6,005 nucleotides of DNA from Mageeibacillus sp. UBA1193 (GTDB taxonomy: Bacteria; Bacillota; Clostridia; Saccharofermentanales; Saccharofermentanaceae): positions 1 through 6,005 of the forward strand of contig DBYF01000137.1 in the NCBI GenBank assembly GCA_002310155.1, written 5' to 3'. The notes beneath the pieces are model-generated. The model ran no database searches. It saw only the letters and a list, made by a program, of their open reading frames with translations, and was not told where the DNA came from. Made by a program: the position numbers and the translations under genes. Below, in pieces: positions 4,294 to 6,005 of this stretch; within the stretch, counting starts at the first letter, position 1, and each line of letters opens with the position of its first letter.

Positions 4294-6005
4294 ATGAAAA
4301 GAAAAATTCGTAATCTACTTGCCTTGACTCTCACAGCACAAATGATTTTCTCACTCACCGCTTGCGGCTCCAAGAAAAGTGACGCAAACGGTAATTCTTC
4401 TGCAGGAAACGGTTCCGGAACCACTTCCGGAAGCAGCGCGGATGCCAATACGGATACAGGTTCCGGCAGCATAACAAACACCAGCGCGAAGGGCGCACGG
4501 ATCGTTGCCGATACTGACCTCTACTACAACGTAGACATCGGGTCGCTGAAAGCTTCCTTCTCACAGGACAAAGAGATCCAGTACAGTGATATCCCCTACC
4601 ACTATATCGTCGGTGACCGAATCGTGGCCGCGGTAGACGTAGTTTACAAGAAGCCGGAAGCAGTTGAGAAGGAACAGGAAAAACTCAATCTTGACGATGA
4701 CAAGCAGCTGGAAAGATACATGCAGATCGATAACGAATACCAGGAGCATTCACTTCAGATCTTCGATCTCAAAGGCGAATTAGTCGCAAGGGTCCCGATC
4801 GACGATAACTGCTCGTTCTCAGGCGCTTACGCAGGAAAAGATGGAGAGATCCTGGTCGTAACAACTAAGATGGACATGAATGTATGCCGTGCAAAACCAC
4901 TGGTCACCGTATACTCCGCTTCCGGCGAAAAGCTTCGCGACATCGATCTTCAGGTCAAAGACTCACTGGAAGATGTCGCACTCTACGTACTGGAAAACGG
5001 TAACCTGCTCCTGGCCAGCATCGGCAAATTCTGGATCCTCGACGGCAACGGACAAGTGCTTTTCGAGGAGACAAATCCGGATCTCAATGGTACAATGCTG
5101 CATTCCGGCGGAAAGTGGTTCGCAGTGATGCCGAAGTACACGGCAGATGGTATGGATGTTAACGTTCAGGAAGTAGATATCAACACCGGCAAACTGGTCG
5201 ACAAGCCATTCAAGAGCGATGGCTGCGTACTCAATACCAGACAGGGTGACCAGGACTGCTTCATTCTGAACGCGAACGGTATCGAGAAGTTTGATATTGC
5301 TACACAGACAAAGACTCAGGTGCTCGCATGGAAAGACACTGATGTTAACTCAGGATTGCTGCAGCTCGAGGGCGCACGTATCTCTTCGGAAAACGACATG
5401 GTCTTCTTCCAGTTTGACGCTCTCGATGAAGGCGGTCGCAGCTCGATGGACGTAAAAAAGAGAGGTGCAAGCCTGATCTCTGTTGTCCATCTTACGAAAG
5501 CGGACAAGAACCCGCATGCCGGAAAGGTACGCCTGAGACTCGGTATGAACGGTGATATCAGCAACACCTTCCTGCAGCAGGTCCTCAACTATAACAAGGA
5601 TCCCCAGAACCCGACTCGAATCGAGCTCATCGACTATACCGCGGACGCAGAGAATGCCGTAACTTACGAGAAGCGTGAGGAAGGTCTTCTCGCAAGCACC
5701 AATCAGCTGGTAATGGACATGCTCGCAGGAAACGGTCCGGACATCCTTGTCGGTTATTCTGAGCTCTCCCAGTTCAATTCAGATACGATGCTCGTTGACC
5801 TCAATCAGTACATCAACTCGGACAGCACGATCAATCGCGACGAGATCTACGACAACATCCTGCGGTCTTTTGAAGAAGACGGAAAACTCTACACGATGCC
5901 TCTCACCTACACTCTGGAAGGAATGGCTGTAAACACATCCTTCAACGGAGCTAAAGCAAACTGGACATTCGCCGAATTTGATCAGATGGCATCTTCCCTC
6001 TCTTC
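4294..6005 (+). CDS. Large lipoprotein: propeller-like domain fused to an extracellular solute-binding (family 1-like) domain, C-terminus cut
   Basis: The frame is open from the ATG at 4294 to the window end, 570 residues without a stop. A lipoprotein signal peptide (KRKIRN, then a hydrophobic core) ends in lipobox LTAC with C24 as the lipidated residue. A Ser/Gly/Thr/Asn-rich linker follows (about 25-66). Residues about 67-400 are strand-rich with recurring units that look like degenerate propeller blades: LQIFDLKGELVARVPID (154-170), VTVYSASGEKLRDIDL (204-219), KFWILDGNGQVLFEE (245-259), VQEVDINTGKLVD (291-303) and FILNANGIEKFDIATQT (323-339). From about 411 it resembles ABC-transporter substrate-binding proteins: KVRLRLGMNG, a segment LVMDMLAGNGPDILVG (472-487) typical of family 1 binding proteins, LVDLNQYI (500-507), then DGKLYTMPLTYTLEGMAVNTSF (529-550). 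Family 1 members usually bind sugars. Most such proteins are about 400-550 residues, so this one, with its extra domain of over 300 residues, should reach roughly 850-900. It is probably anchored outside and feeds an importer encoded to the right. The substrate is unknown. Confidence 0.9.
   Translation, partial: MKRKIRNLLALTLTAQMIFSLTACGSKKSDANGNSSAGNGSGTTSGSSADANTDTGSGSITNTSAKGARIVADTDLYYNVDIGSLKASFSQDKEIQYSDIPYHYIVGDRIVAAVDVVYKKPEAVEKEQEKLNLDDDKQLERYMQIDNEYQEHSLQIFDLKGELVARVPIDDNCSFSGAYAGKDGEILVVTTKMDMNVCRAKPLVTVYSASGEKLRDIDLQVKDSLEDVALYVLENGNLLLASIGKFWILDGNGQVLFEETNPDLNGTMLHSGGKWFAVMPKYTADGMDVNVQEVDINTGKLVDKPFKSDGCVLNTRQGDQDCFILNANGIEKFDIATQTKTQVLAWKDTDVNSGLLQLEGARISSENDMVFFQFDALDEGGRSSMDVKKRGASLISVVHLTKADKNPHAGKVRLRLGMNGDISNTFLQQVLNYNKDPQNPTRIELIDYTADAENAVTYEKREEGLLASTNQLVMDMLAGNGPDILVGYSELSQFNSDTMLVDLNQYINSDSTINRDEIYDNILRSFEEDGKLYTMPLTYTLEGMAVNTSFNGAKANWTFAEFDQMASSLS

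Overview
The window looks like chromosomal DNA from a Clostridia-type Firmicute of moderate to fairly high GC, perhaps a gut or rumen Lachnospiraceae/Oscillospiraceae-like bacterium. This rests on strong GGAGG-type ribosome binding sites, a Firmicute-style lipobox with a Ser/Gly/Thr linker, and flotillin and solute-binding families typical of the group. The taxonomy is inference. No RNA gene, insertion sequence, integrase or CRISPR array is visible, and codon use looks similar across all four genes.

Layout. (1) Positions 827 to 1, minus strand: the first 275 residues of a flotillin (membrane anchor, SPFH domain, start of the coiled coil), running off the left edge. (2) 828-1126: a divergent intergenic region with a TATAAT promoter candidate for the rightward genes, tandem leader hairpins, and a repeated CTTTGAGG/CCTCAAG motif in the flotillin leader. 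(3) 1127-3457: a complete 776-residue protein with two N-terminal FHA domains, one ABC ATPase and a C-terminal ABC-2/ABCG-type membrane domain. (4) 3504-4070: a small membrane-anchored protein with an extracytoplasmic domain, 46 bases downstream and probably in the same operon. (5) 4108-4143: a clear intrinsic terminator. (6) 4144-4293: a control region rich in inverted repeats. (7) 4294 to the right edge: a large lipoprotein with a propeller-like N-terminal region followed by an extracellular solute-binding domain, cut by the window end.

How the genes may work together. The FHA-FHA-ABC-TMD protein matches the architecture of mycobacterial Rv1747, whose FHA domains read phosphothreonines placed by Ser/Thr kinases. 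It is therefore probably an exporter gated by phospho-signalling. The small anchored protein next to it could be an accessory subunit on the outer face of the membrane. The divergent flotillin suggests, without proof, a link to membrane organisation. The lipoprotein beyond the terminator is a separate transcription unit, probably the binding component of an uptake ABC transporter whose permeases would lie to the right.
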